A DNA stretch of 64,000 bases from Pseudomonas putida NBRC 14164 (GCF_000412675.1 NC_021505.1:2660501-2724500); one strand, 5' to 3'. Counted from the first letter of the stretch, positions 44,731 through 53,507 are shown. The notes: generated by a model from the letters alone, not told the origin. Numbers and translations: made by a program.

Positions 44731-45261
44731 GTGAACAGAGTATTGGTAGTCGATGACGAACAGACCCTTGCGCAGAACCTGCAAGCGTACTTGCAGGCGC
44801 AAGGCCTGGAAGTTCATGTTGCCCACGACGGTGCTAGTGGTATCGAACAGGCTGAGCGCCTGGCGCCACAAGTGATCGTGCTGGATTACCGCTTGCCCGA
44901 CATGGAAGGTTTTCAGGTTCTGGAGGCTGTACGCAAGAACAGGCAGTGCCACTTCATGCTGATCACCGCCCACCCCACCGTCGAGGTGCGTGAGCGGGCC
45001 GCGGAGCTGGGGGTGAGCCATGTCCTGTTCAAGCCGTTCCCCTTGGTGGAACTGGCCCGTGCAATCTTCGACCTGATGGGCATCGAGCGCCGGCGCAGGG
45101 CCACGGACAACCCGGCTGAAGGTTTCGTCGAACGACGCCAGAACAGGAACGAATCGTTCCCCCTGCAGTTGTACGATGGAAGCTGGGTGTTGGCTGACCG
45201 CCGCCGCAATGGCGCCAAGCCACGAGGGCCCGACGACGATCAACTGCTCACAGGGGAATAG
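44731..45261 (+). CDS. Receiver-only response regulator
   Basis: Starts with VNRVLVVDDEQTLAQNLQAYLQ (GTG 44731; TTG 44728 with GGGAG is an alternative). Receiver residues are present: acid pocket VDDE, phospho-acceptor D in VLDYRLPDMEGF, Thr in LITAHPT, Lys in LFKPFPL. After ~residue 125 is a short tail (~50 aa; ERRQNRNESFPLQLYDGSWVLADRRRN) with no HTH, GGDEF or other output domain. It could relay phosphate or bind a partner. It lies between the mnx operon and the secretion cluster, and no kinase gene is adjacent. Confidence 0.78.
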   Translation: MNRVLVVDDEQTLAQNLQAYLQAQGLEVHVAHDGASGIEQAERLAPQVIVLDYRLPDMEGFQVLEAVRKNRQCHFMLITAHPTVEVRERAAELGVSHVLFKPFPLVELARAIFDLMGIERRRRATDNPAEGFVERRQNRNESFPLQLYDGSWVLADRRRNGAKPRGPDDDQLLTGE

Positions 45262-45322
45262 CGGCGCCCGCACCCCTGGCTGAGCCAGCCTGCGACGCGC
45301 CCCCTGAGCGGAGTCGCAGGCC

Positions 45323-47119
45323 ATGCCAGAAGCATTCGATGCAACCCGGGATTTGCAACAGCCTGCACCGGCTTCTTCGCGGGTAAACCCGCTCCCACAG
45401 GAATCGCGCGATCTTCAGGTTTGCAGTGAACCTGTGGGAGCGGGCATGCCCGCGAAGAATCCGGCACCATTCTCGGCCTACCCCCGCGACCTGCTGGCCC
45501 AGGCCCGTCTGCAAGCCAGCGACGAGCGCCTGCTCAACTGCCTCGAACGCCTTGCTTGCGACAACCCCGCTACCTTCACCCGACGCCTGGGCCTGACCCT
45601 GCATTACCCGGTGCTGGACAGCCACACCCTGCTGGCCAGCAGCCCACGCTTTGACAAGGTCAGCCTAGCCGCGTGCCTGAAGCGCGAATTCGTGCTGATC
45701 GAGCAGGGCGGCCAGCTGTTGGGCGTGTTCGCCGACCCCTTCGACCCCGCCCGCCTGGCCTGGATCGATGATGTACTGCAAGGCGCGCCGCTGTACCTGG
45801 CCCACGCCGCCGAACTGGCCACCTTCCTTGCCCGCCACGAAGAAAGCTTCCACGCCGTCGATGCCCTCGACCATGACGCCGAGGCCAGCAGCGAAGGCGA
45901 CCCGCTGCAACGCCTTTCGCTGGCCAGCATCAGCGAAGACCAGAGCCGCGTGGTCAAGCTGGTCAACTCCACCCTGTACGACGCCCTCAAGCTGCACGCC
46001 AGCGACATCCACCTGGGCATGACCGGCCAGGGCCTGACCATCAAGTACCGCATCGACGGCGTGCTCAACGGCGCCGGCAAGGCCAGTGGCAGCGCCTTCG
46101 CCGACCAGGTGATCTCGCGCATCAAGGTCATGGCCGAACTGGACATTGGCGAAAAACGCGTGCCCCAGGACGGCCGCTTCAAGGTTGCCGTGGGTGACCG
46201 GCAAATCGATTTCAGGGTATCGATCATGCCCAGCATCTTTGGCGAAGACGCCGTGCTGCGGGTGCTCGACAAGCAGGACTTGTCCGACCGGGTCAGCGGC
46301 GTGCAACTGCAGGCCCTGGGCTTTGCCGACGAAACCCTGCGCGCGCTGCGCCGGCTGGCTGCCGAACCCTACGGCATGATCCTGGTCACCGGCCCCACCG
46401 GCAGCGGCAAGACCACCACCCTGTACGCCATGATCAGCGAGATCAACCACGGCGTGGACAAGATCATCACCATCGAAGACCCGGTCGAGTACCAACTGCC
46501 CGGCGTGTTGCAGATCCCGGTCAACGAGAAGAAGGGCCTGACCTTCGCCCGCGGCCTGCGCTCCATCTTGCGCCACGACCCGGACAAGATCCTGGTGGGT
46601 GAGATCCGCGACCCGGACACCGCGCAAATTGCCGTGCAGTCGGCGCTCACCGGCCACCTGGTGTTCACCACCATCCACGCCAACAACGTATTCGACGTGA
46701 TCGGCCGCTTCAGCCAGATGCAGGTCGACCCCTACAGCTTTGTTTCCGCGCTGAACGCGGTGCTGGCCCAGCGCCTGATCCGCCTGGCCTGCACCCATTG
46801 CTCCAGCCCCTGCGAGGTGGATGACGACACCCTGTACGGCTCGGGCCTGACCCGTGAGGGCGTGGCCGGCTGGAAGTTCGTCCGCGTGCAGGGCTGCGGC
46901 CAGTGCCGGGGCAGCGGCTTTCGCGGCCGCAGCGCCATCGCCGAACTGCTGCACCTGGACGACGACCTGCGGCAGATGATTGTCGAGCGCCGCCCCCTCT
47001 CGCAAATCAAGACCCTCGCCTGCCAGCGTGGCCTGCGCCTGCTGCGGGCTTCGGCCCTGGACCTGGTCCGCGATGGCCGCACCACCCTTGAGGAGATCAA
47101 CCGTGTCACATTCATCTGA
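45323..47119 (+). CDS. GspE/PilB-type secretion ATPase
   Basis: A secretion ATPase of up to 598 aa. N-terminal T2SSE_N domain (~60-190), then ATPase: GPTGSGKTTTLYAMI (Walker A), DKIITIEDPVEYQLPGVLQIPVNEKKGLTFARGLRSILRHDPDKILVGEIRDPDTA (Asp/Walker B boxes), TGHLVFTTIHANN (His box). Two CxxC pairs (CTHC...CGQC) form the tetracysteine zinc motif typical of GspE. ATG 45323 is used here; REP sequence fills ~45371-45462, and ATG 45446, inside it and behind a REP-supplied GGGAG, is an alternative start. First gene of the secretion operon; overlaps the next gene by 17 nt. Confidence 0.9.
   Translation: MPEAFDATRDLQQPAPASSRVNPLPQESRDLQVCSEPVGAGMPAKNPAPFSAYPRDLLAQARLQASDERLLNCLERLACDNPATFTRRLGLTLHYPVLDSHTLLASSPRFDKVSLAACLKREFVLIEQGGQLLGVFADPFDPARLAWIDDVLQGAPLYLAHAAELATFLARHEESFHAVDALDHDAEASSEGDPLQRLSLASISEDQSRVVKLVNSTLYDALKLHASDIHLGMTGQGLTIKYRIDGVLNGAGKASGSAFADQVISRIKVMAELDIGEKRVPQDGRFKVAVGDRQIDFRVSIMPSIFGEDAVLRVLDKQDLSDRVSGVQLQALGFADETLRALRRLAAEPYGMILVTGPTGSGKTTTLYAMISEINHGVDKIITIEDPVEYQLPGVLQIPVNEKKGLTFARGLRSILRHDPDKILVGEIRDPDTAQIAVQSALTGHLVFTTIHANNVFDVIGRFSQMQVDPYSFVSALNAVLAQRLIRLACTHCSSPCEVDDDTLYGSGLTREGVAGWKFVRVQGCGQCRGSGFRGRSAIAELLHLDDDLRQMIVERRPLSQIKTLACQRGLRLLRASALDLVRDGRTTLEEINRVTFI
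45371..45462. repeat. REP pair in the 5' part of the gspE frame
   Basis: Inverted REP cores (GCGGGTAAACCCGCTCCCAC and GTGGGAGCGGGCATGCCCGC) around a ~30-bp loop. Encodes ~residues 17-46 of the long form and supplies a possible SD plus ATG (45446). Confidence 0.85.
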
Positions 47120-47882
47120 TCGTTTCTGTGCCGTGGTCGGCGCCGAGGGTGTCGGCTTGGGTTGCTGGCACAAACACCAACACCAGTGGCTGGGCAGCCG
47201 CGAGTTCAGTTGCGACGCCGCCCAGCCTGCCTGGGACGCCGCCGTCGACGCGCTGGCCGGGCTGTTGGCCGAGCATGCTGTACGGGGCGCCCAGTTGCGG
47301 GTGCTGTTGTCGGCCCGCTACAGCCGCTTCTGCCTGGTGCCCTGGAGTGATGCCATCGGCCACCCGCGCGAGCTGGACGCCTATGCCCGGGCCTGCTTCG
47401 AAAACCTCTACGGGCAGCCGTTGGACGACTGGCGTATCGTGCTGTCGCCTGAGCCTGCCGGTGCCGCCCGCATCGCCACGGCGCTGCCCGAAGCCCTGCT
47501 GCAACGGTTGCAGGGGCTGGGCCGGGAAACCCGCCTGAGCCTGCGCTCGGTGCAGCCGTACCTGATGGCTGCCTATAACCGCTGCTCGCCGCAGCTGGAG
47601 CAGGGCGACTTCCTGTTCGTGCTGGCCGAGCCGCGCCGCAGCGTGCTGCTGCTGGCCGCTGGCGGCGCCTGGCAGCAAGTGCTGACGCAAGGCTGCGCCG
47701 ACAGCGACCAGGCCCTGCAAGCATTGATCGAGCGCACCTGCGAGCTGTATGGCGAGCACCTGCCACGGGTGTACCTGCATGCCCCGGGCCGGGGCGACGT
47801 GCCGCAACTGGCGGCGGTGCAGCTGTGCCAGCCGGCCAGCGAAGCCGACCCGCTGTGCGCCATGTGGCGGGCGGTGGCTTGA
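47103..47882 (+). CDS. PilM/GspL-like secretion assembly protein
   Basis: A ~260-aa protein starting at GTG 47103 (SHSSDRFCAVVGAEGVGLGCWHKHQHQWL), overlapping gspE. Alternating strands and helices (ALRAGLLAEHAVRGAQLRVLLSARYSRFCLVPWSDAI ... FVLAEPRRSVLLLAAGG) fit the actin-like fold of PilM/MshI/GspL cytoplasmic domains, but no ATP-binding motif is clear. Its position before PilN-, PilO- and PilP-like genes supports the call. Confidence 0.68.
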   Translation: MSHSSDRFCAVVGAEGVGLGCWHKHQHQWLGSREFSCDAAQPAWDAAVDALAGLLAEHAVRGAQLRVLLSARYSRFCLVPWSDAIGHPRELDAYARACFENLYGQPLDDWRIVLSPEPAGAARIATALPEALLQRLQGLGRETRLSLRSVQPYLMAAYNRCSPQLEQGDFLFVLAEPRRSVLLLAAGGAWQQVLTQGCADSDQALQALIERTCELYGEHLPRVYLHAPGRGDVPQLAAVQLCQPASEADPLCAMWRAVA

Positions 47883-47883
47883 C

Positions 47884-48426
47884 ATGCGCCGCCTCGAACT
47901 GGAATTCCAACCCCGGCGCAGCGGCCCACTGGCCTGGTCGCTGCTGGCCCTGGGCTGCGCCGTGGTCGCCGGCCTCGTATTGCTGCAACAGCATTTGCAG
48001 ACCGAGCAGGTAGACCTTGAGGCCAGCGTGCACAGCCTGGAGCTGCAACTGGGCCGCCGCCCTGCCACCGTGGCCCCGCAAAGTACTGCTGCCAGCCGTG
48101 AGCAGGCCGAGCGGCTGGCCCAGATGCGCAGCGTGTCGCAACAACTGCAACGCCCCTGGCAGCAGCTGTTCGCCATGCTCGAAGCCTTGCCGCAGGACGA
48201 TGTGGCGCTGCTCGGCCTGACCCCGGACGCGCGCAAAGGCCAGGTCCGTATCGCCGCGGAAGCACGCAACCTGGAAGCGATGCTGCAGTACCACCAGCGC
48301 CTGGAAGCCAGCGATGAGCTCAGCGATGTATCGCTGCTCAACCATGAGGTGTTGGCCGCGCAGCCCGAGCACCCGGTGCGCTTCACGCTCACCGCCACCT
48401 GGGAGACTGGCCATGCGCGCCCTTGA
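47884..48426 (+). CDS. PilN-like inner-membrane assembly protein
   Basis: A 180-aa bitopic protein starting MRRLELEFQPRRSGPLAWSLLALGCAVVAGLVLL: a short cytoplasmic tail, one membrane helix (~16-35) and a periplasmic coiled-coil/ferredoxin-like domain. This is the PilN/GspL-C pattern. Starts 1 bp after the previous stop. Confidence 0.72.
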   Translation: MRRLELEFQPRRSGPLAWSLLALGCAVVAGLVLLQQHLQTEQVDLEASVHSLELQLGRRPATVAPQSTAASREQAERLAQMRSVSQQLQRPWQQLFAMLEALPQDDVALLGLTPDARKGQVRIAAEARNLEAMLQYHQRLEASDELSDVSLLNHEVLAAQPEHPVRFTLTATWETGHARP

Positions 48427-48976
48427 ATCGCTGAACAGCCTGATCCTCCAGGAACGCCTGCGCCGCGTCGGCCCGGTTGGCCTGGCCGCCGTCGCCGTGG
48501 GCGTGCTGGCGCTGGGCGTGGTGTGCGCCGGGTTGCTGCCGCAGTGGCAGAGCGTGCGTGAACTGCGCGCCACCGAAGCGGACGCCAGCGTTCAGGTCGG
48601 GCGGGTCAAGCGTGGCGAGGTGAAGATCGCCGTCAAGCCCGAGCAGCAGGCCCTCGACAGCCTGCGCCAGCAATTGCCGGGGCAGCCCCAGGCCAGCGAG
48701 TTGATCGAGCGCCTGTACCACCTGGCCAGCGCCGAGCACATCAGCCTGGCGCGCGGTGAGTACGCCTTGGGCGTCGATCCCAAGACCCAGCTGGCGCGCT
48801 ACCAGATCGTGCTGCCGGTGCGCGGCAGCTACCCGCAGATTCGCGCCTTTATCAAAGGCCTGCTCAAGCAGCTGCCGACCTTGGTGCTGGAAGACCTCGA
48901 GCTGCAACGCAAACGCATCGGCGACAGCGAGCTGAATGCCCGCCTGCGCATGACCCTTTACCTGTCGAGGTCATGA
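48413..48976 (+). CDS. PilO/GspM-like inner-membrane assembly protein
   Basis: A 187-aa bitopic protein with a membrane helix at ~22-43 (VGLAAVAVGVLALGVVCAGLLP), then a coiled coil and ferredoxin-like fold (LIERLYHLASAEHISLARGEYALG...YQIVLPVRGSYPQIRAFIKGLL). The latter block is typical of PilO. Overlaps its neighbour by 14 nt. Confidence 0.72.
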   Translation: MRALESLNSLILQERLRRVGPVGLAAVAVGVLALGVVCAGLLPQWQSVRELRATEADASVQVGRVKRGEVKIAVKPEQQALDSLRQQLPGQPQASELIERLYHLASAEHISLARGEYALGVDPKTQLARYQIVLPVRGSYPQIRAFIKGLLKQLPTLVLEDLELQRKRIGDSELNARLRMTLYLSRS

Positions 48977-49485
48977 TGAACACACAACGTGCAGTCATCT
49001 GGGCCAGCTTCCTCGGCGTGAGCGCAGTCCTCGCCTGGGCACCAGGGCACTGGTTTGACACGGAAGACAGCGTCGCGGCCTTCGCGGGCTCGCCCGCTCC
49101 CACAGGCGTTGTGGGCAACGCCGAACCTGTGGGAGCGGCTTTAGCCGCGAAAGGGCCGGAACAGGCCTCCAGAGATCTGTTCCCAACCCAGCAATGGACC
49201 AAACCCCAAGCCCTGGCCACGGTCACCGAACAACCCGTGGCTGTAGCGCCCATCGTGGCCGCAGCGCCGACCGCCCCGGAACTGCCGTTCCAGTTCATCG
49301 GCCGCATGGGCAACGACAACGACCTGCAGATCTTCCTGCAGAGCGGCGAAAAACTCTACGTCGTGCGCCAGGGCGACGTCATCGAAGACACGTATCGCCT
49401 CGATCGGGTATCGGCCAGCGAGCTGAGCCTGGTCTACCTGCCTTTGCACCAGTCGCAGACCTTGTCTGTCGGGAGCGCACCATGA
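48973..49485 (+). CDS. PilP/GspC-like periplasmic pilotin-type protein
   Basis: A 170-aa protein with an N-terminal membrane segment (RAVIWASFLGVSAVLAWAPG). A Pro-rich/REP-derived linker (~35-62) follows, then a homology-region-type domain (PFQFIGRMGNDNDLQIFLQSGEKLYVVRQGDVIEDTYRLDRVSASELSLVYLPLHQ). That block matches the PilP/GspC fold that contacts the secretin. REP sequence accounts for FAGSPAPTGVVG...VGAALAAKGP. It overlaps the preceding gene by 4 nt and the secretin gene by 4 nt. Confidence 0.72.
   Translation: MMNTQRAVIWASFLGVSAVLAWAPGHWFDTEDSVAAFAGSPAPTGVVGNAEPVGAALAAKGPEQASRDLFPTQQWTKPQALATVTEQPVAVAPIVAAAPTAPELPFQFIGRMGNDNDLQIFLQSGEKLYVVRQGDVIEDTYRLDRVSASELSLVYLPLHQSQTLSVGSAP
49077..49157. 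repeat. REP pair inside the PilP-like gene
   Basis: Inverted REP cores (GCGGGCTCGCCCGCTCCCAC / GTGGGAGCGGCTTTAGCCGC). Encodes ~residues 35-62, the linker between the membrane segment and the periplasmic domain. Confidence 0.85.
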
Positions 49486-51347
49486 AGTCGTCAAAGCTGT
49501 GCAAGCCTGCTCCGTTCCTGCTGTTGGCGTTGTGCGTGGCCATTGCCGGCTGCGGCTCCAGTGCGGTACGCAAGGACAGCGACCAGTTGATGAAGGAGGG
49601 CCAGTACGAAGCCGGTATCGCCCGGCTGGAAGAAGCCCTGCGCGATGACCCGCGTGATACCGAGCTGAACATCGCCCTGGCCCACAGCCGTCAGGCAGCA
49701 GTCGAGGCGCTGATCACCCAGGCCGATGCCGACCGCATCCGCCACGACTTTGCCAACGCCCGCATGGGCTATGGCCGGGTGCTTACCCTGGAGCCGAACA
49801 ACCGCCGCGCCCAGGAAGGTACGCGCCAGCTGGAACTGATTCGCACCCTCGACGAGCGCGTGGCCCTGGGCCAGGCAGCGTTGCGCCAGGGCGACCTGTT
49901 CGGCGCCGAGCGTTACATGCGCGAAGTGCTGCGCCTGGACCCGCAAAACCAGAAGGGCATGGCCCTGCGCAGCGACATCGAGAATGTCCAGGCGCGCACC
50001 GCGCAACCCTTCCCGCAGCTGCGCAGCAAGCTGGACCGGCCGGTCACCCTGGAGTTTCGTGATGCCAACCTGAAGACCATTTTCGAAGTGCTGTCCCAGG
50101 TCGCCGGTATCAATTTCATCTTCGACAAAGACCTTCGCCCGGACATGAAGGCCACCATCTTCGTGCGTGAAGTGCGCATCGAAGACGCCGTGGCGCTGCT
50201 GCTGGAGCAGAACCAGCTGCGCCAGAAGATCGTCAACGACAACACCCTGATGGTGTACCCCGACTCGCCGCAGAAGACCAAGGACTACCAGGAACTGGTC
50301 ATGCGCACCTTCTACCTGACCAGCATCGACGCCAACACCGCGCTGAACATGGTCAAGACCATGCTCAAGACCCGCGACGTGTTCGTCGACGAGCGCCTCA
50401 ACACCCTGACCATGCGCGACACCCCCGATGCCGTGCGCATGGCCGAAAAGCTGCTGCAATCGCAGGACCAGTCCAACCCCGAAGTGGTGCTGGAAGTGGA
50501 GGTGATGGAAGTGGCAACCTCACGCATCCTCGACCTTGGCCTGCAATGGCCCAACACGTTCGGCGTGCTGACTTCCGACGGCAAACCGGTCAGCGTGCTC
50601 GACCAGCTGAGGGGCATCGACTCCAGCCGCATCAGCATCGGGCCGGCACCGCAGGCCAAGATCAATGCCTCGGACAAAGACATCAACACCTTGGCCAGCC
50701 CGGTGATCCGCGTCAGCAACCGCGAGCAGGCACGTATTCACATCGGCCAGCGAGTGCCGATCATCAGCGCCACTTCGGTGCCGTCCACCCAGGGCCCGGT
50801 AATCACTGAAAGCGTCACCTACCTGGACGTGGGTCTCAAGCTTGAAGTGCAACCCACCGTGCACCTGAACAACGAAGTGGCGATCAAGGTGGCCCTGGAA
50901 GTCAGTAACGCCACCCCGCTGGAGGCTACCCGTCAGGGCACCATCCCGGTTCAGGTCGACACCCGCAATGCCCAGACCACCCTGCGCCTGCACGATGGCG
51001 AAACCCAGGTACTGGCCGGCCTGGTGCGCAACGACCACAACGCCAGCGGCAACAAGATCCCGGGGCTGGGTGACATCCCCGGCCTGGGCCGGCTGTTCGG
51101 CAGCAACAAGGACGACATGAGCAAGTCCGAGCTGGTGCTGGCGATTACCCCGCGCATCGTGCGCAACCTGCCGTACCAGAGCCCGTCGGACATGGAGTTC
51201 TCCACCGGCACCGAGTCGGCCATGCAGGTACGTCAGATGGCCCCGCTACCGCCAACGGACGTGCCCGGCAACGCGCCGGCTACCGACGCACCGGTCGTGG
51301 ACAGCCAGATGGCAGTGGCCCCGGCCAACGGGAGCCCACGGCCATGA
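49482..51347 (+). CDS. Outer-membrane secretin (GspD/PilQ/MshL-type) lipoprotein
   Basis: A 621-aa protein starting MKSSKLCKPAPFLLLALCVAIAGC: lipoprotein signal with lipobox Cys. TPR-like repeats (~30-150; EEALRDDPRDTELNIALAHSRQAAVEAL) precede an STN/N0 domain (VTLEFRDANLKTIFEVLSQVAGINFIFDKDL), N1-type domains and the secretin core (SNREQARIHIGQRVPIISAT..., VPVQVDTRNAQTTLRLHDGETQVLAGLVRNDHNASGNKIPGLGDIPGLGRLFGSN). It forms the outer-membrane channel of the secretion machine. The TPR N-terminus is the variant seen in Msh/Tad-like clusters. Confidence 0.88.
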   Translation: MKSSKLCKPAPFLLLALCVAIAGCGSSAVRKDSDQLMKEGQYEAGIARLEEALRDDPRDTELNIALAHSRQAAVEALITQADADRIRHDFANARMGYGRVLTLEPNNRRAQEGTRQLELIRTLDERVALGQAALRQGDLFGAERYMREVLRLDPQNQKGMALRSDIENVQARTAQPFPQLRSKLDRPVTLEFRDANLKTIFEVLSQVAGINFIFDKDLRPDMKATIFVREVRIEDAVALLLEQNQLRQKIVNDNTLMVYPDSPQKTKDYQELVMRTFYLTSIDANTALNMVKTMLKTRDVFVDERLNTLTMRDTPDAVRMAEKLLQSQDQSNPEVVLEVEVMEVATSRILDLGLQWPNTFGVLTSDGKPVSVLDQLRGIDSSRISIGPAPQAKINASDKDINTLASPVIRVSNREQARIHIGQRVPIISATSVPSTQGPVITESVTYLDVGLKLEVQPTVHLNNEVAIKVALEVSNATPLEATRQGTIPVQVDTRNAQTTLRLHDGETQVLAGLVRNDHNASGNKIPGLGDIPGLGRLFGSNKDDMSKSELVLAITPRIVRNLPYQSPSDMEFSTGTESAMQVRQMAPLPPTDVPGNAPATDAPVVDSQMAVAPANGSPRP

Positions 51348-51823
51348 AAGCCCGGCGCCGCATGCAGGGCTTCAGCCTGATCGAAGTGGTGCTGACCCTG
51401 GCACTGCTTGGGCTGCTGGCCAGCATGGCCGCGCCACTGACCGAAACCGTGGTGCGCCGCGGCAAGGAGCAGCAACTGCGCGAGGCGCTGTACCAGATTC
51501 GTGATGCCATCGACGCCTACAAGCGGGCCTTCGACGCTGGCTACATCGAGAAGCGCCTGGACGCCAGCGGCTATCCACCGAACCTGCAGGTGCTGGTGGA
51601 CGGTGTGCGCGATGTGCGCAGCGCCAAGGGCGCCAAGTTCTACTTCCTGCGGCGCATCCCGCATGACCCGCTGGTGGCGGCCAAGGATGAAGACGAAGGC
51701 GGCTGGGGCCTGCGCGCCTATGACAGCAGCCCCGACAACCCGCGCGAAGGCGAAGACGTGTTCGACGTGTATTCCAGGGCCCGTGGCAAAGGCCTCAACA
51801 GCATCCCCTACGGGCAATGGTGA
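51344..51823 (+). CDS. Type II/IV pseudopilin (first)
   Basis: A 159-aa prepilin-like protein: QGFSLIEVVLTLALLGLLASMAAP is the class III signal (cleavage after G, Glu5 of the mature form). Globular part with KAKDEDEGGWGLRAYDSSPDNPREGEDVFDVYSRARGKGLNSIPYGQW, like GspG (C-terminal Ca-binding loop). Predicted to form the piston pilus. Overlaps the secretin stop by 4 nt. Confidence 0.85.
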   Translation: MKARRRMQGFSLIEVVLTLALLGLLASMAAPLTETVVRRGKEQQLREALYQIRDAIDAYKRAFDAGYIEKRLDASGYPPNLQVLVDGVRDVRSAKGAKFYFLRRIPHDPLVAAKDEDEGGWGLRAYDSSPDNPREGEDVFDVYSRARGKGLNSIPYGQW

Positions 51824-51828
51824 CAGCC

Positions 51829-52203
51829 ATGAAACGCAGCAAAGGCTTCACCCTGATCGAACTGCTGGTGGTCATGGCGATCATCGCCACGCTGATGACC
51901 ATCGCCATGCCGCGTTACTTCAACAGCCTGGAAAGCTCCCGTGAAGCCACGCTGCGCCAAAGCCTGGCGGTGCTGCGCGAGTCGCTGGACCACTACTACG
52001 GCGACACCGGTCACTACCCGGACTCGCTGGAGCAGTTGGTGGAGCAACGTTACCTGCGCAACACCCCGGTCGACCCGATCACCGAGCGCAGCGATGCCTG
52101 GCAGCTGGTGCCACCGCCCGAAGGCGTGGCCGGCGGCGTGGCGGATATCAAGAGCGGTGCCACAGGGAGGGCGCGTGATGGCAGTCTCTTCGCTGAATGG
52201 TAA
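51829..52203 (+). CDS. Type II/IV pseudopilin (second)
   Basis: A 124-aa pseudopilin, MKRSKGFTLIELLVVMAIIATLMTIAMPRYFNSLESSREATLRQSL, followed by a short GspG-like domain (YYGDTGHYPDSLEQLVEQRYLRNTPVDPIT...). The KGFTLIEL signal needs a prepilin peptidase encoded elsewhere. Overlaps the third pseudopilin gene by 26 nt. Confidence 0.87.
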   Translation: MKRSKGFTLIELLVVMAIIATLMTIAMPRYFNSLESSREATLRQSLAVLRESLDHYYGDTGHYPDSLEQLVEQRYLRNTPVDPITERSDAWQLVPPPEGVAGGVADIKSGATGRARDGSLFAEW

Positions 52204-52705
52204 GGCCGAGCGTGGCTTTACCTACCTGGGTGTGCTGCTGCTGATTGCGGTCAGCAGTGTGGCCCTGGCCGCTACTGGCACGATCTGGGCCAGCGCCGCC
52301 CAGCGTGATCGCGAGCGCCAGTTGCTGTGGGTGGGCAGCCAGTACGCCCAAGCCTTGCGCAGCTACTACCGTGCCTCGCCGGGCCTGGCCCAATACCCGC
52401 AGGCGCTGGCCGACCTGCTGCAGGACAACCGCTTCCCGCAGGCCCAGCGGCACATTCGTCGGCTGTACCCCGACCCCATCACCAACAGCGACGAGTGGGG
52501 CCTGCTGCGTGCAATCGACGGCCGCATCACCGGCGTGTACAGCCGCTCGGACGCCACCCCGTTCAAGCGCAGTGGCTTCAGCGCCGAATGGAGCGGTTTC
52601 GAAGGGCTGGAACACTACAGCGACTGGCAGTTCGTCGCCGAGCAGGCCTTCAGTGAAAGCGCCGGCGGCGTGCAGACCCACAGCGGCCCGGGAGACACGC
52701 CATGA
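52178..52705 (+). CDS. Pseudopilin-like protein (third)
   Basis: A 175-aa protein from ATG 52178: KAERGFTYLGVLLLIAVSSVALAATGTIWASAAQRDRERQLLWVGSQYAQALRSYY. The prepilin motif is degenerate: GFTYLGVLLLI lacks the usual Glu at mature position 5, which is normal for GspK-type minor pseudopilins. A periplasmic domain follows (RHIRRLYPDPITNSDEWGLLRAIDGRITGVYSRSD). Overlaps csgE by 4 nt. Confidence 0.72.
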   Translation: MAVSSLNGKAERGFTYLGVLLLIAVSSVALAATGTIWASAAQRDRERQLLWVGSQYAQALRSYYRASPGLAQYPQALADLLQDNRFPQAQRHIRRLYPDPITNSDEWGLLRAIDGRITGVYSRSDATPFKRSGFSAEWSGFEGLEHYSDWQFVAEQAFSESAGGVQTHSGPGDTP

Positions 52706-53097
52706 ATACCTTGGCTGCGCTGTGCCTGGGCCTGCTGCTGGCGTTGGCCACTTCGGCCAAGGCCGGGGACGAAGACGAGATGCAGGGCTTCATCGTCGAC
52801 AACACCATTTCGCACATCGGCCACGACTTTTACTACTACTTCGCCGACCGCCTGCGCGCCACCAGCCGCCTGGACTTCAACCTGGTGGTACGCGAACGCC
52901 CGGATGCCCGCTGGGGCAGCCTGGTCACCGTGGAGTTCGAGCGTGAGGTGATGTACCGCCGCTTCCTGCCACCAAACACCACCGAGCTCAAAGACGAGGC
53001 CGTGGCAGCCGCCGACCTGGTCAAGCAGCAAATCATTCAACGCAAGCTGCAACGCCTGCTACAGGACACCACCGACTTGGAGAGGGACGAGCTATGA
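52702..53097 (+). CDS. csgE: Curli assembly protein CsgE
   Basis: A 131-aa secreted protein: signal peptide (MNTLAALCLGLLLALATSAKA) then GFIVDNTISHIGHDFYYYFADRLRATSRLDFNLVVRERPDARWGSLVTVEFEREVMYRRFLPP, the CsgE signature. CsgE caps the CsgG channel in curli export. It overlaps the preceding pseudopilin gene, so csgEFG is part of the secretion operon. Confidence 0.92.
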   Translation: MNTLAALCLGLLLALATSAKAGDEDEMQGFIVDNTISHIGHDFYYYFADRLRATSRLDFNLVVRERPDARWGSLVTVEFEREVMYRRFLPPNTTELKDEAVAAADLVKQQIIQRKLQRLLQDTTDLERDEL

Positions 53098-53507
53098 ACC
53101 ACCGCATTCCACGTTGCATCGCCGCCTGCCTGCTGGCCAGCGCTTGCGCTGCCCAGGCCACCGAGCTGGTGTACACCCCGGTCAACCCGGCCTTTGGCGG
53201 CAACCCGTTGAACGGCACCTGGCTGCTGAACAACGCCCAGGCGCAAAACGATTACGACGACCCCGACCTCAAGGACCGTGCCTCGGCCTTTACCGGCACC
53301 ACGGCCCTGGAGCGCTTCAGCAACCAGCTGGAGTCGCGGATGTTGTCGCAGTTGCTGGACAACATCAGCAACGGCAGCACCGGCAGCATGGCGACCGATG
53401 CGTTTCTCATCGACGTCATCGACGATTCAGGGGCCTTGAGCATCAAGGTCACCGATCGTGCCACAGGAGAAATTTCGATCATTGAGGTCAGCGGCCTGAA
53501 CCCCTGA
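53094..53507 (+). CDS. csgF: Curli assembly protein CsgF
   Basis: A 137-aa secreted protein: MNHRIPRCIAACLLASACAAQA then TELVYTPVNPAFGGNPLNGTWLLNNAQAQND, the CsgF N-terminal signature that plugs the CsgG pore. Ends with SIKVTDRATGEISIIEVSGLNP. Overlaps csgE by 4 nt. Confidence 0.93.
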   Translation: MNHRIPRCIAACLLASACAAQATELVYTPVNPAFGGNPLNGTWLLNNAQAQNDYDDPDLKDRASAFTGTTALERFSNQLESRMLSQLLDNISNGSTGSMATDAFLIDVIDDSGALSIKVTDRATGEISIIEVSGLNP

